Assembly (NCBI GenBank): GCA_963971405.1
Contig: OZ020487.1
Location: 26,149,371 to 26,213,370 of the forward strand
Length of the DNA stretch: 64,000 bases
Origin: Psococerastis gibbosa
Lineage: Eukaryota; Arthropoda; Insecta; Psocodea; Psocidae
Direction of reading: 5' to 3'
The notes under the pieces are model-generated. The model was not told the DNA's origin and ran no database searches. It saw only the letters and a program-made list of their open reading frames with translations. The position numbers were made by a program, and so were the translations under genes. This document shows, one piece after another, positions 55,801 through 62,428 of this stretch. How positions within the stretch are numbered: the stretch's first letter is position 1; every line of letters begins with the position of its first letter.

Positions 55801-56691
55801 CCTTTTAAACTTAAATAAAATATAAAAACCAACCAATTTTGAGCGACCCAGGGGTGGCCAATGTGTAGGGCCAGCTTCCTCTCAACTATTGTAGTTGAAA
55901 CAAACAGCGGTATTAAATAAATAAATATTGACTTTTGTTCTATTACTAAGCCAACCTAGCGGAGTTGAGCTATAAATCCCTCTCTTACACTCAACTAGGA
56001 AGACCCGGGACCACCTCCTTTACATCCCTCCGAGGCATGGCGAGAAATTACAGCAAGTGTGGGACTCAAACAAACAACCTTTCGGGTGAAAGTCGGAGTC
56101 TGTACCACTACTCTACTCGTACATGTCCTGACTATTCGCAAGACGCGAGCAGGTTAGCCGTATGGTGTGCGCTTAGACGCGGTTTCCACCGACCTCTCAG
56201 TGCAGAATACACATACGGAGACGTGGTAGCAGATACCATTAATGAAAGCGTTGTTTCCGCTGACCTCTCATTGCAGAATGCAAATGACATTGACGGACAT
56301 TTTTGTTTTACTCTATGCCATAGTTAAAATTGATCAATGATCATAGAGTAAAATCACAAACAAACAAACTAAAATTAAAAAATGGCGTCATGGGACATGT
56401 TAAGTACAAACATTTTAATAGATTTCTATAAAAAGAAAAATTCAAATTTCCGTCAATGTCATTTGCATTCTGCAATGAGAGGTCGATGGAAACCCCGCCT
56501 AAGTCTTGAATGTCTGCTACCACTTCACGATATGTGTATTCTGCACTGAGAGGTCGGTGGAAACCCCGCCTTATTGCATACTGTACCTTGTCAGCAGACG
56601 TAGAGCCTGCAGGTTGTTGTTCTACAGAAGAAGAGAAGGTTGGCCGCCGCATCACGACCAATGTATCCCAATCCTCCTCGGCCCAGCAGCA
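43605..56691 (-). CDS. FAM13: FAM13-family protein, 3' part of gene (nine exons visible)
   Basis: Nine minus-strand exons (56691-56587, 49285-49022, 48158-47751, 47315-47146, 47026-46887, 46431-46271, 45362-45144, 44292-44069, 43836-43605) join in a single frame into 640 residues. All introns are GT-AG with matching phases. Three blocks typical of FAM13 proteins are present: an acidic-basic helix (KRFEEGFRIEFGYKPSKADK), then SVEQLVEEKLAVQKALLGLE followed by YGRPV and RPLYQRYRALKRLV, and near the end LKEEKKRLRRDLRQFEENFQ followed by YKQAKAKLRLLEALI. Vertebrate FAM13A/B share all three in this order; some isoforms carry an N-terminal RhoGAP domain. No GAP domain is visible here, so upstream exons either lie beyond 56691 (unrecognised or outside the window) or this is the short form. 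FAM13A has been linked to Rho and Wnt signalling in mammals, but its biochemical role is not settled. Introns contain many MITEs. Confidence 0.92.
44069..44292 (-). CDS. FAM13: FAM13 exon with acidic linker
   Basis: Acceptor TTTTCTACAG|GGAAAAC; donor CCATT|GTAAGT, phase 2. It encodes an acidic, serine-rich linker (DGKEEEPLGIDEDSVEPNDT) that ends NLHALPL. Confidence 0.88.
44412..44552 (+). repeat. Interspersed repeat pair member in FAM13 intron
   Basis: Second copy of the family at 16770-16905 (GGGCGCGAAAACGGCTCGTA, CCCCCCAAAGTTTGGGAG, CATCATCCTCTAATTCATCA). Confidence 0.55.
45144..45362 (-). CDS. FAM13: FAM13 exon with central conserved block
   Basis: Acceptor TTTCAG|AAATTG; donor CTATG|GTGAGT, phase 0. 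It encodes KLQDKRSCGG, SVEQLVEEKLAVQKALLGLE, YGRPVDPKDRDLARPLYQRY and KRLVARSS, the second family signature. Confidence 0.95.
46271..46431 (-). CDS. FAM13: FAM13 exon, serine-rich
   Basis: Acceptor AATTTGCAG|AAATAA; donor CAAAAG|GTACAT. Entered in phase 1, it encodes IKEGYPDVSTSSSEIADDEE, then a serine/proline stretch and MGEAVQDAQK. Confidence 0.85.
46887..47026 (-). CDS. FAM13: FAM13 exon with first conserved helix
   Basis: Acceptor TTTTCAG|CACTAAG; donor TGAGTG|GTGAGT. It encodes TKRQLKRFEEGFRIEFGYKP and KRLCYDLSRLKSQLS, the helix-turn-helix-like FAM13 repeat. Confidence 0.92.
47146..47315 (-). CDS. FAM13: FAM13 exon, proline-rich to basic
   Basis: Acceptor AATAATTTCAG|GATGAA; donor AGCAG|GTTAGC, phase 2. 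It encodes DEPESPAVEALISPRNSLVM, LPPSPPQTH and KQQRKLAKQIS. Confidence 0.88.
47751..48158 (-). CDS. FAM13: FAM13 exon, long arginine/serine-rich segment
   Basis: Acceptor TTTTTAAG|GTTATT; donor CCGAT|GTAAGT, phase 0. 136 codons: VIRSSSEERPEVKTDANVRR, WSHEELGVLVSS, then a basic RRRKVTRRAPPPERRSPSPS stretch and LDVSSLCRQIEGEEPLTSR. Likely disordered except for the ends. Confidence 0.88.
48595..48753 (+). repeat. Interspersed repeat, ~165-bp family, copy 2
   Basis: See 1546-1705 for the shared blocks; this copy (AGGTTAAGTCGCATAC, GTCGAGTTGCGACACG, GCACAAGTACAAGCAAGCTA) lies in a FAM13 intron. Confidence 0.65.
48831..48984. mobile_element. Harbinger-like MITE, 154 bp, subfamily 2
   Basis: Ends GGCGCCCATTCCACATACGT and ACGCATGTGGAATGGGCGCC are inverted copies. 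It is flanked by TAA (48828-48830) and TAA (48985-48987). Arms contain GTCAATCGTCAATGAAAAAT and the loop TTGACGTGGTAGCAGA. The same family occurs at 60201-60362. Its right end lies 37 bases from the FAM13 exon at 49022. Confidence 0.88.
49022..49285 (-). CDS. FAM13: FAM13 exon bracketed by MITEs
   Basis: Acceptor TTTGGTTGCAG|GAGTCT; donor ACCAAG|GTTATT, phase 0 at both ends. 88 codons: ESRLSRVKRIITGSILMGRK, CLRKDCAHGHPLKEVRIELA, KPRKRKERLDSGGSLNMETK. The weak donor (GTTATT) is the only one that both respects the consensus GT and joins in frame to the next exon. MITEs sit 37 bases past the donor and 63 bases before the acceptor. Confidence 0.82.
49349..49726. mobile_element. Harbinger-like MITE, 378 bp, subfamily 3
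   Basis: Ends GGCGCGGTTTCCACCGACCG and CGGTCGGTGGAAACCGCGCC are inverted copies. Flanks are TAA on the left and TTA on the right, so the target duplication is imperfect. The arms include CGGCTAGGGCT, GGTGACGTGGTAGCAAACAT and a second inner GGCGGGGTTTCCACCGACCT. The loop shares AAAATTAAAAAATGGCGTCA and ACAAACATTTTAATAGATTT with 29631-30095 and 56176-56570. Confidence 0.85.
49730..50899. other. FAM13 intron, no feature recognised
   Basis: AT-rich intron sequence; a (TTA)n run near 50732-50749 is the only simple repeat. Confidence 0.4.
50900..51070. mobile_element. Inverted-repeat element with G runs, copy 2
   Basis: AAGGCCGTGCCCAGGTTTTT at the left and CCCCCCTGGGCACGGCC at the right are inverted copies; a run of about 15 G follows the left end. 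It is related to 3004-3182 and lies in a FAM13 intron. Confidence 0.6.
51099..51560. repeat. Degenerate tandem duplication, ~220-base units
   Basis: Blocks AGAAGTAATTG, TTATTTTATTG / TATTTTATTG, AATAAATATGT / CATAAATATGT, TTTTCAAAAATCTGTTTACA, ATCAAAATATT and AACAAGTTACCCT recur in the same order in 51099-51300 and 51311-51560, the second with an insertion. Confidence 0.55.
51561..52070. other. FAM13 intron, nothing recognised
   Basis: No feature seen. Confidence 0.3.
52071..52421 (+). repeat. ~350-bp interspersed repeat, copy 3, best preserved
   Basis: Complete layout from CCAACGCCTGCTTTCAGC to ATGGCCGTTGGC. The minus-strand reading includes GGTGGGACATGATAACGCGC and GTGTCGAGTCCTGGTCACC, which loosely resemble an A box and a B box of a tRNA-type promoter. 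See 26113-26460. Confidence 0.72.
52422..54127. other. FAM13 intron with small repeat fragments
   Basis: 53182-53216 carries TTAA-GAGTGTACACAGCCCG and TTGGCAGCCCGAAAG, an end fragment of the family at 6341. At 53872-53912 the hairpin GCAAAATGTTAC...GTAACATTTTGC is perfect for at least 12 bases per arm. Nothing else was recognised. Confidence 0.45.
54128..54220 (-). repeat. tRNA-derived SINE, copy 5, tail end only
   Basis: AATAAATAGTAAATAATTTT, TACCTAGCGGAGTAGGACTA and AGCCCTCTCTTACACTCCAA match the tail half of the SINE; the tRNA-like head is missing (5' truncation). Confidence 0.65.
54846..55112 (+). pseudogene. LINE retrotransposon C-terminal remnant
   Basis: A 90-codon + frame reads MRRAKWMGHLIRQEGLLTTI, then GRSKKAYAEDPKKDM, TYLELKTTAQDREEWRRRWK, DLLQTNRLIATTEERRRRSL. 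This is a LINE tail (KWMGHL.R ... GR.KK.Y.ED ... LK..AQDR.EWR) and ends in (GAA)n. It is uninterrupted over this length but 5'-truncated. It is in FAM13 intron 1 of the visible set, antisense to the gene. Confidence 0.75.
55141..55881. mobile_element. TTAA-flanked inverted-repeat element, 741 bp
   Basis: TTAA (55137-55140) at the left and TCAA (55882-55885) at the right, differing by one base. Ends GAGGAATCTGGCCGTACACA, TTGGTCACCCCTGG and CCAGGGGTGGCCAATGTGTA, GGGCCAGCTTCCTC are inverted copies. A second inner inverted pair (GTCAAAGGGAAGTAACT and AGTTACTTCCCTTTGAC) lies near 55310 and 55650 and borders a run of about 25 A. It sits exactly at the end of the LINE tail. No coding capacity. Confidence 0.8.
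55915..56132 (-). repeat. tRNA-derived SINE, copy 6
   Basis: AAATAAATAAATATTGAC tail, GCCAACCTAGCGGAGTT, GACCCGGGACCACCTCC, GGGACTCAAACAAACAACCT (B box with one change) and CGGGTGAAAGTCGGAGTCTG; ends CATGTCCTGAC. Confidence 0.8.
56176..56570. mobile_element. Harbinger-like MITE, 395 bp, subfamily 3, next to a FAM13 donor
   Basis: Ends GACGCGGTTTCCACCGACCT and AGGTCGGTGGAAACCCCGCC are inverted copies, flanked by TTA (56173-56175) and TTA (56571-56573). The loop matches 29631-30095 and 49349-49726. The right flank ends 7 bases before the GT hexamer of the FAM13 exon at 56587. Confidence 0.87.
56587..56691 (-). CDS. FAM13: FAM13, most upstream exon recognised
   Basis: Acceptor AATTTTTTGCAG|TGCTGC; donor GACAAG|GTACAG. 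35 codons, phase 0 at both ends: CCWAEEDWDTLVVMRRPTFS, then SSVEQQPAGSTSADK. It is assigned to FAM13 because its phase joins the exon at 49285 and its base composition is coding-like; the distance (7.3 kb) and lack of a known motif leave some doubt. Confidence 0.65.
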
Positions 56692-57174
56692 CTGCAAAAA
56701 ATTAACAGCTGCTATAAATAATAAAATATAAAAATTTTGCCGACTATTTAGCAACACAACACAGGCAACCTTAGACCATATAGGCATATAATACTCTAGA
56801 CACGTCATGTTAGAATTTCTGAGGGACCAACATAAAATGACGTCACACACTGGCAAAAGCGCAAACTCACCTGCTTTTAGAGGCGCCAACCTATTATTTT
56901 CAAGTTTTGTTTAGTTAATTAATTAATTGGAGTGAGAGATTTTTTTTTAAACTTTGGTAAAACTTATTTAATACTCAATTAGAAACTTTTAACGATCAGT
57001 CCGTTATTTCTTTCAAAAAAACAATCTAGTCCAGGTTACCTAGCAACAGAGACTTGGTTGGCTGTGACGTCATCCGCTGGCAAAAGATAAAAATAATGTT
57101 GGTGCCCCCATTTTCTCATGCAGTGCATCTAGAATGCCGTGTCCAGAGTATTATAAAATGGTCTAAGCAGGCAA
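56692..57174. other. Intron or intergenic sequence, nothing recognised
   Basis: No exon of FAM13 was recognised upstream of 56691. Confidence 0.3.
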
Positions 57175-57177
57175 CAG

Positions 57178-57216
57178 TACATGCTTTCCTATTTATCAAT
57201 CAGTGAAAAATTATAT
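57178..57216 (+). repeat. ~840-bp repeat family, 5' end scrap
   Basis: CAGTACATGCTTTCCTATTT then ATCAATCAGTG matches the start of the diverged copy at 9644. It lies just before the full copy at 57357. Confidence 0.4.
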
Positions 57217-57356
57217 ATGTACAGTATATTATATTATTGTATATACAATCGAGTAAAAAAGGAGAGAATTTAAAAAAAAAGAAAAGGGCGTTAACAAATT
57301 ACATTCGAATGTAACAATTTAGAGTAAAATAATATAGCAATTAAAGCCAAAATAAT

Positions 57357-58197
57357 AGAACCGGTCCGAGTTTACTCGAACATGCTTTCCAATTTATCAA
57401 TTAGTAGGGAGAGAGAATGATTAATTTCATGGTAAATAATTTTCCTATGGTTAAATTTCGGGTATCACGTCCACCTGACGTCACTGGAGGTGACGTAACT
57501 TCTAGATAGGACAGACCAACCCATTACCACACAGCAATAATGGCAGGGCACGCAATGCATTTGAGCGTGAATTTTCAATCATTTTTTCAAAAAAACATTT
57601 TTTTTACACAAAACCAAATAGGTTTTTGGGTAAGCAAACTGTCCGGTTTCGTTACTCAATTTAACACCTAAGACATGCCTGAAGGTAGAAATCATCGATA
57701 GAAAAGTTTCGCAGAAATATTAATTTTTAGTCATTTTTCATTAAAATTAAGTTATTTTTATTTTTTTACCCCCAGAAGCAAACTATCAAGGGGCAAACGA
57801 CCCCCCGCATTTTTTCAACATTAATAACGAATAGAATATAAGTGAATTTAAAAGAAATCGTTGGAGCCGTTTTTGAGAGACAATTTTTTTAGACTTTTTT
57901 GGAGTTTTTTGAGAATAAAACCCCCCCAAATTGAGTTAGCCCAAAATAAAAAAAATGGTCCCGAGGTATGATTTTTGTGAACTTACATGCCCAATTTCAC
58001 ACTAATCCACCGAGTATTTTGTCAGGAAATCGATGAACAGACAGACAGACAGACAGAGCGACAGACAGACATTTCGTAAAAACCACTTTTTTGGGTTCCT
58101 GGGACCTCAAAACGTGTAAATCCGTTGAAATCTCGGAATCGAAAATTTCGACCATCACAAAGCTTTCCTTATACTACGTATAAATTGGAAAGCAATA
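57357..58197 (+). repeat. ~840-bp repeat family, best full copy
   Basis: Reference copy. It opens AGAACCGGTCCGAGTTTACT, CGAACAT, then GCTTTCCAATTTAT, which is the inverted copy of ATAAATTGGAAAGC at the 3' end (58178-58192), so the element has 14-base inverted repeats just inside its ends. The body carries CACCTGACGTCACTGGAGGT, GGCAGGGCACGCAATGCATT, CCCCCAGAAGCAAACTATCA, TTGAGTTAGCCCAAAATAAA, (ACAG)n, CATTTCGTAAAAACCACTTT, CTGGGACCTCAAAACGTGTA and AATCGAAAATTTCGACC. This copy lacks the G run seen in others. No protein is encoded. Confidence 0.88.
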
Positions 58198-58410
58198 AGT
58201 AGCAATTAAAGAGAAAAACATTTAACTAAATAAAAGGAGTCCGAAGTACGGTACCAACGCGTTTACGACTCGATTAATGAATAATATGGTATAAAAGGCC
58301 ATATGCCATTACTACAATAATAATAAAAATTTGAATAATGGTATCCATTTTAATAGAACCCTGGGGCAAGCCACCACTAATGCCCTACCCGAAAATCTAC
58401 TCTTTTTTTA

Positions 58411-58573
58411 AGGTTAATCGCATACAAACAATTTAATTAATGTATCCGATTGACCTATTCAGTCACCTCCGTAGGTTAGTACCCGTGTTGAGTTACGACA
58501 CGTTTCCGATCGCATGGCTTCTAGAGACTCGCACAAGTACAAGCACGCTACCACCTTGCCAACGAAGTCGATT
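58411..58573 (+). repeat. Interspersed repeat, ~165-bp family, copy 3
   Basis: AGGTTAATCGCATACAAACA, GTTAGTACCCGTGTTGAGTT, ACGACACGTTTCCGATCGCA and GCACAAGTACAAGCACGCTA match 1546-1705 closely. Confidence 0.7.
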
Positions 58574-59430
58574 GATTTTAGGCTGACAAACAAACATACC
58601 GGTTGTAACATGCTGCATCCAGGACATGCCCGAAAGATTATCGCCACTTTACCCGAAATATCAGCCCCCAAATCAATAGCATTGCAATGCGTGATAGACG
58701 TTACATTCACTTCCTGGCACTAACTTCCGCGTCGGTAGAACGACAAAGTGGTACAGACACCCCCGGAATTCGTCACAAACTCACAACCTAGATCGCGTGA
58801 GTACGCACGACTATAAACATATATACTCAGTTTTAATCTGTGCATAAATAATATCCTTGCTTTTGCTCGCGGAGTGTTTCCTACTCAGCCATTTTTGGAC
58901 GCTTTTCTTGAAGAAGTGAACTCTTTGAGTTTTTGAGGGGACCAACCAGACACCCCATAATTAAATGGCACTCAATTACTAGAAAACTTTCAAGAAGCTG
59001 ACTACAAGTCAGAGTTCTATTCAAGCAATAGCATCCATTCGAAAAGGGGAAATTATGAAAAAACTGCGAAGGCGAGCCTATTTATTGTGTATAATTATAT
59101 AGATAGATACAAGAGCCTATGATCTTAGACTTTTCTGGTCTTCTTGTTACACCTCTAAACTACTCAGCCATGTCAATTTCAGCAATTTTAATAAAAATAA
59201 CATCAATTGCATTAGGCCTATTATCCTTACATCCGCATATTAATAACCATTCTCAATTATATTTGTTCAAGATCCAAAGACTGCTCGGAACGGGAAGATG
59301 GCGCTTTGCAAGTGAGTCTCCAATTAATTCACCAATCAATGAGGGTGTTACGGAGCACGATTCTCCCGCATCGAATCTTATTACAATCGTAAAAAAATGA
59401 CCACCACTCCAAAAGTTGTTGAGCTATTAG
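58574..59430. other. Intergenic or intron sequence
   Basis: At 59298 AAGATGGCGCTTTGCAA is followed by GTGAGT: an ATG in good context ahead of a strong donor on the + strand, which could be a tiny first exon (MALC). No downstream exon was recognised, so this is only a hint. Confidence 0.2.
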
Positions 59431-59712
59431 TAGGGTTACCAGACGTCAGGAATGTCAGGAATAGCCGGGTGAGCGACAGGAATATTACGAGAAATATGCA
59501 AATGAAATAAAATGTTGTCGGGAACTGATAATATAATATTGCAATTTTATTTATTTTTATTCTAGTATATTAGCCGTTTTTAACCGTGAAATAAACAAGT
59601 AAATTTGCACTAGATATAATGACGTGACACTTCAGAAGAACATTTACACTATATAGAATGACACTTTGGTTCAGGTGTCAGGAATTGAGCTTTCTGAAAT
59701 CTGGTAACCCTA
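59431..59712. mobile_element. Inverted-repeat element, 282 bp
   Basis: TAGGGTTACCAGACGTCAGG at the left and TCTGGTAACCCTAG at the right are inverted over about 13 bases; GTCAGGAAT occurs near both ends in direct orientation. It is a single copy in the window with no coding capacity. Confidence 0.6.
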
Positions 59713-60197
59713 GCTATGAGCCACAAATTAAAATATATCAATCAAGTATCAATAGTATCAGTTCATTGCAGTGTAATGGATTGTATGATACTACGGACTT
59801 GTATGATATACTATGATGGAAAACTTGTCATCGCGTGACTTCTAGAATGCCTCCCTTGGATTTCTACTGAATTAATAACGACGAGTTTCAGAGATGATGA
59901 CAAGTGATATATCCAATTTTTGTTATGCCTTGCATCCAATGCAACAAGGTAACACAAAATGGTGCAAGGAATATTTTTACAGTGTTGGACAGGATCAAAA
60001 CATTCCATGTCCATACTGTTCTCATTTTGCGTGGACTGTAACAGCTGTCATTACTTTCCAGATGAGTCCAATAGCTCGAAACACCCAGGCAAATTCGGGC
60101 AATTAAACACAGCTCGCAATAGCTCCAGTGCAGCCAAATTAATAAAATTCAGTTTTCATCATAATTTTATCAGTATTATACGATATTTAAACTCGTA
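59713..60197. other. Intergenic or intron sequence, nothing recognised
   Basis: Overlapping open frames at 59894-60264 on the + strand show no family resemblance. Confidence 0.3.
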
Positions 60198-60200
60198 TAA

Positions 60201-60362
60201 GGCGCCCATTCCACATACGTCAATCGTCAATGAAAAATTGAAAAATGACGTCAAAATGACGTAAATTGACGTGGTAGCAGAATTTTTAGTATATCTTTAA
60301 TGTCTGCTAAAACGTCATTTTTCAATTTTTCATTGACGATTGACGTATGTGGAATGGGCGCC
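60201..60362. mobile_element. Harbinger-like MITE, 162 bp, subfamily 2
   Basis: GGCGCCCATTCCACATACGT at the left and ACGTATGTGGAATGGGCGCC at the right are perfect inverted copies. It is flanked by TAA (60198-60200) and TAA (60363-60365). The loop holds TTGACGTGGTAGCAGA. It is nearly identical to 48831-48984, with slightly longer arms (extra TTTCAATTTTTCATTG). Confidence 0.9.
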
Positions 60363-60365
60363 TAA

Positions 60366-61068
60366 CTAAATTAATAGGCTACCCAGAAAATGAACTGAGG
60401 AAGACGCTGTTATGCAGTGGTCATTCTTTCTAACAAAAAAATATATGTAACATAACATAACAGCATGTAAGCACTATCAACAATAAATAAATAAAATCAT
60501 CTTAAATTGTAATCAAACTTCAATGGGAGCTATAAAAAGAAGCCGTACGTCAAAGTTCTCTTTAATTGACGACCGTCATGAATTAATCCCTATCGCTTAG
60601 TTGTTCAGTCTCAAATTATTATGCAAAAAAAAGAAACCTTTTAAGGTGGTGAAAATTAGATTAAGTTTAAACTAGGGCAGCCAAGATGTTACGTATCTTT
60701 AGTCAGCCACAACAATTTAGCAGGCTTGTCAATGTAACAGAGTACAGACGTGTCACGATGTTAAAAAACAAAAGTAGAATAAAAATCTAAAGACAACATC
60801 GGACACCTCCATTGTTAGCTACGATATTATACAAAATAAAAATTCACGGAAAATATTGATTGTAGCGCTATTGTTGAGTACATAGTACATAGACGAAATG
60901 TTCCTCTACTACATTACATTAATTCGATACATAGCTTATGCCTATTGGCCCATTGGCCACAATTACAGAATAAAAAGTAAAAGTAAATTCGTGTCGGGGT
61001 GGTACTACCCGTGGTACAGGAGTTTTCAGGTTGCATCAACAGCCTCCTGTTTAACCTATCGACAGTCA
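60366..61068. other. Intergenic or intron sequence, nothing recognised
   Basis: No feature seen. Confidence 0.3.
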
Positions 61069-61227
61069 GGGAAGACTGCCGGGACCGCCGGCTTTACATG
61101 CCCTCCGAAGCATGGTAGTCAGAAGATAAATAATTGTACCACTAGAAAATTTTGGCATTCGGGTGGGACTCGAACCAGTCACCTTCTGGATGATAGTCCG
61201 AGTCGTTACCTCTACGCCATTCTGACT
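61069..61227 (-). repeat. tRNA-derived SINE, copy 7, diverged subfamily
   Basis: GCCGGGACCGCCGGCTTTAC, ATGCCCTCCGAAGCATGG, GTGGGACTCGAACCAGTCAC (a perfect B box in complement, GGTTCGAGTCC) and GATAGTCCGAGTCGTTACCT. The middle contains an extra ~35 bases, and the end reads CATTCTGACTAC instead of CATGTCCTGAC, so this is a separate subfamily. Confidence 0.7.
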
Positions 61228-61498
61228 ACACAATTACAGAATGCCTTCCACCGGGTACTATCCCAGGTTTTAAAAATCAAGTTCCAGAGCTGAAGCTAAT
61301 TATTGGGGATTAAATCTCATAAAGCATGTCATTAACAATCGGTCCACTCCAGTTAACCACGGAGAAAAGATGCAGAAATCCATTTGCTACAGTCGCGCAC
61401 TACATCTATACTTTCACTTTTAGTGGATTTCTGAAAACTCCTGAGCTCAAGTCAATGGGGTAAGACCGAAACTCTGGTAACTTACTGTATATTCTCCT

Positions 61499-61871
61499 TA
61501 AGAGGACATGCTACGTAGAAAATGAGCACCCCAAAATTTGTTGTTTTTATTGACTTTTTATTTTTTATTTAATTAACAAAGCAACTCATTAAAGATTTGA
61601 CCCATGTAAGTTGTAGAAGACTACTTCAAGCATCATATAACAGGAAATATCAAATTTTTGGTACCTTAGTTCTTTCATAAATACCAGACAGGACTTGGGA
61701 TTTTTGTAAGAACTACAAAACCGAAAAGTAAAAATACCCGATTATACGATGCACGAAGTAGCCTTTTACAACTTAGATGAGCCAAATGTTTAATAACTTG
61801 CCGCGTTAATTAAATAAAAAATGAAAATTATTTAATTTTGGGTTGCCAATTTTCTACGCAGCATATCCTCA
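61499..61871. mobile_element. Foldback element with ~160-base arms
   Basis: Left arm blocks (GAGGACATGCTACGTAGAAA, TTTTATTTTTTATTTAATTA, AAGTTGTAGAAGACTACTTC, AAGCATCATATAA) recur inverted on the right (CTACGCAGCATATCCTC, TTAATTAAATAAAAAATGAA, GAAGTAGCCTTTTACAACTT, TTATACGATGCACGAAGTAG). The left end is preceded by TTAA and the right is followed by ATAA. It is a complete version of the partial element at 6341. Confidence 0.75.
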
Positions 61872-62200
61872 TAATGCAACAAAAGATCTACTCACCAAGC
61901 AATCTCTGGCGAAAGTCCACAGAATGAAGTCTCCAAAAGCAATATTAATCCTTAATAACGTAACAATAACTTTAGATCCACCAATTGAAGCACCAATGAA
62001 TAGTTATTAAGCTAATATTTGTACACCCAGGCAACACTTTGTACACTTGCACGCAACATAATTATAGAGATCGCAAAGCAAACAATAAAAAGAAAAGTGA
62101 CTCAAGTCTGCAGACATTTTAACTTTCTCACTAGTAACTTATTAAGATATATTTATATATAAATAATAATATTAAGGGAACACGGTGGTCTCCGAGGAAC
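61872..62200. other. Intergenic sequence, nothing recognised
   Basis: No feature seen. Confidence 0.3.
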
Positions 62201-62242
62201 AGTCAACGAGTGAAAACCGAGGTCATATCTCGGTCCCGGCAC

Positions 62243-62428
62243 ATGATAAAGTTGTTTAGGGCTGTTTCAAGAAGTGTGTCGAAACGAGTCGCAGGGTTAG
62301 CATTTACACCTCCCTCCTACAGTTCAATGGGGGCTCTTAAAGCCCGTCCACACTCGTGCTATAAGTCTGAAACAAAAAGAGAACATGTTTACAACATGGG
62401 AAAACATTACAAGTATACAAAATGCTAA
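62243..62428 (+). other. Possible first exon with basic amphipathic N-terminus
   Basis: From ATG 62243 the frame reads MIKLFRAVSRSVSKRVAGLA, then FTPPSYSSMGALKARPHSCY. A lysine/arginine-rich, acid-free start with regularly spaced hydrophobics is what mitochondrial presequences look like, and the stretch is less AT-rich than its surroundings. No family is recognised, no downstream exon was found, and the frame ends after 62 codons. It may be chance. Confidence 0.18.

Noticed and set aside
56341..56889. 182-codon minus-strand open frame
   Set aside because: Most of it is the translation of a MITE and intron; only 56587-56691 is bordered by splice sites and retained as an exon.
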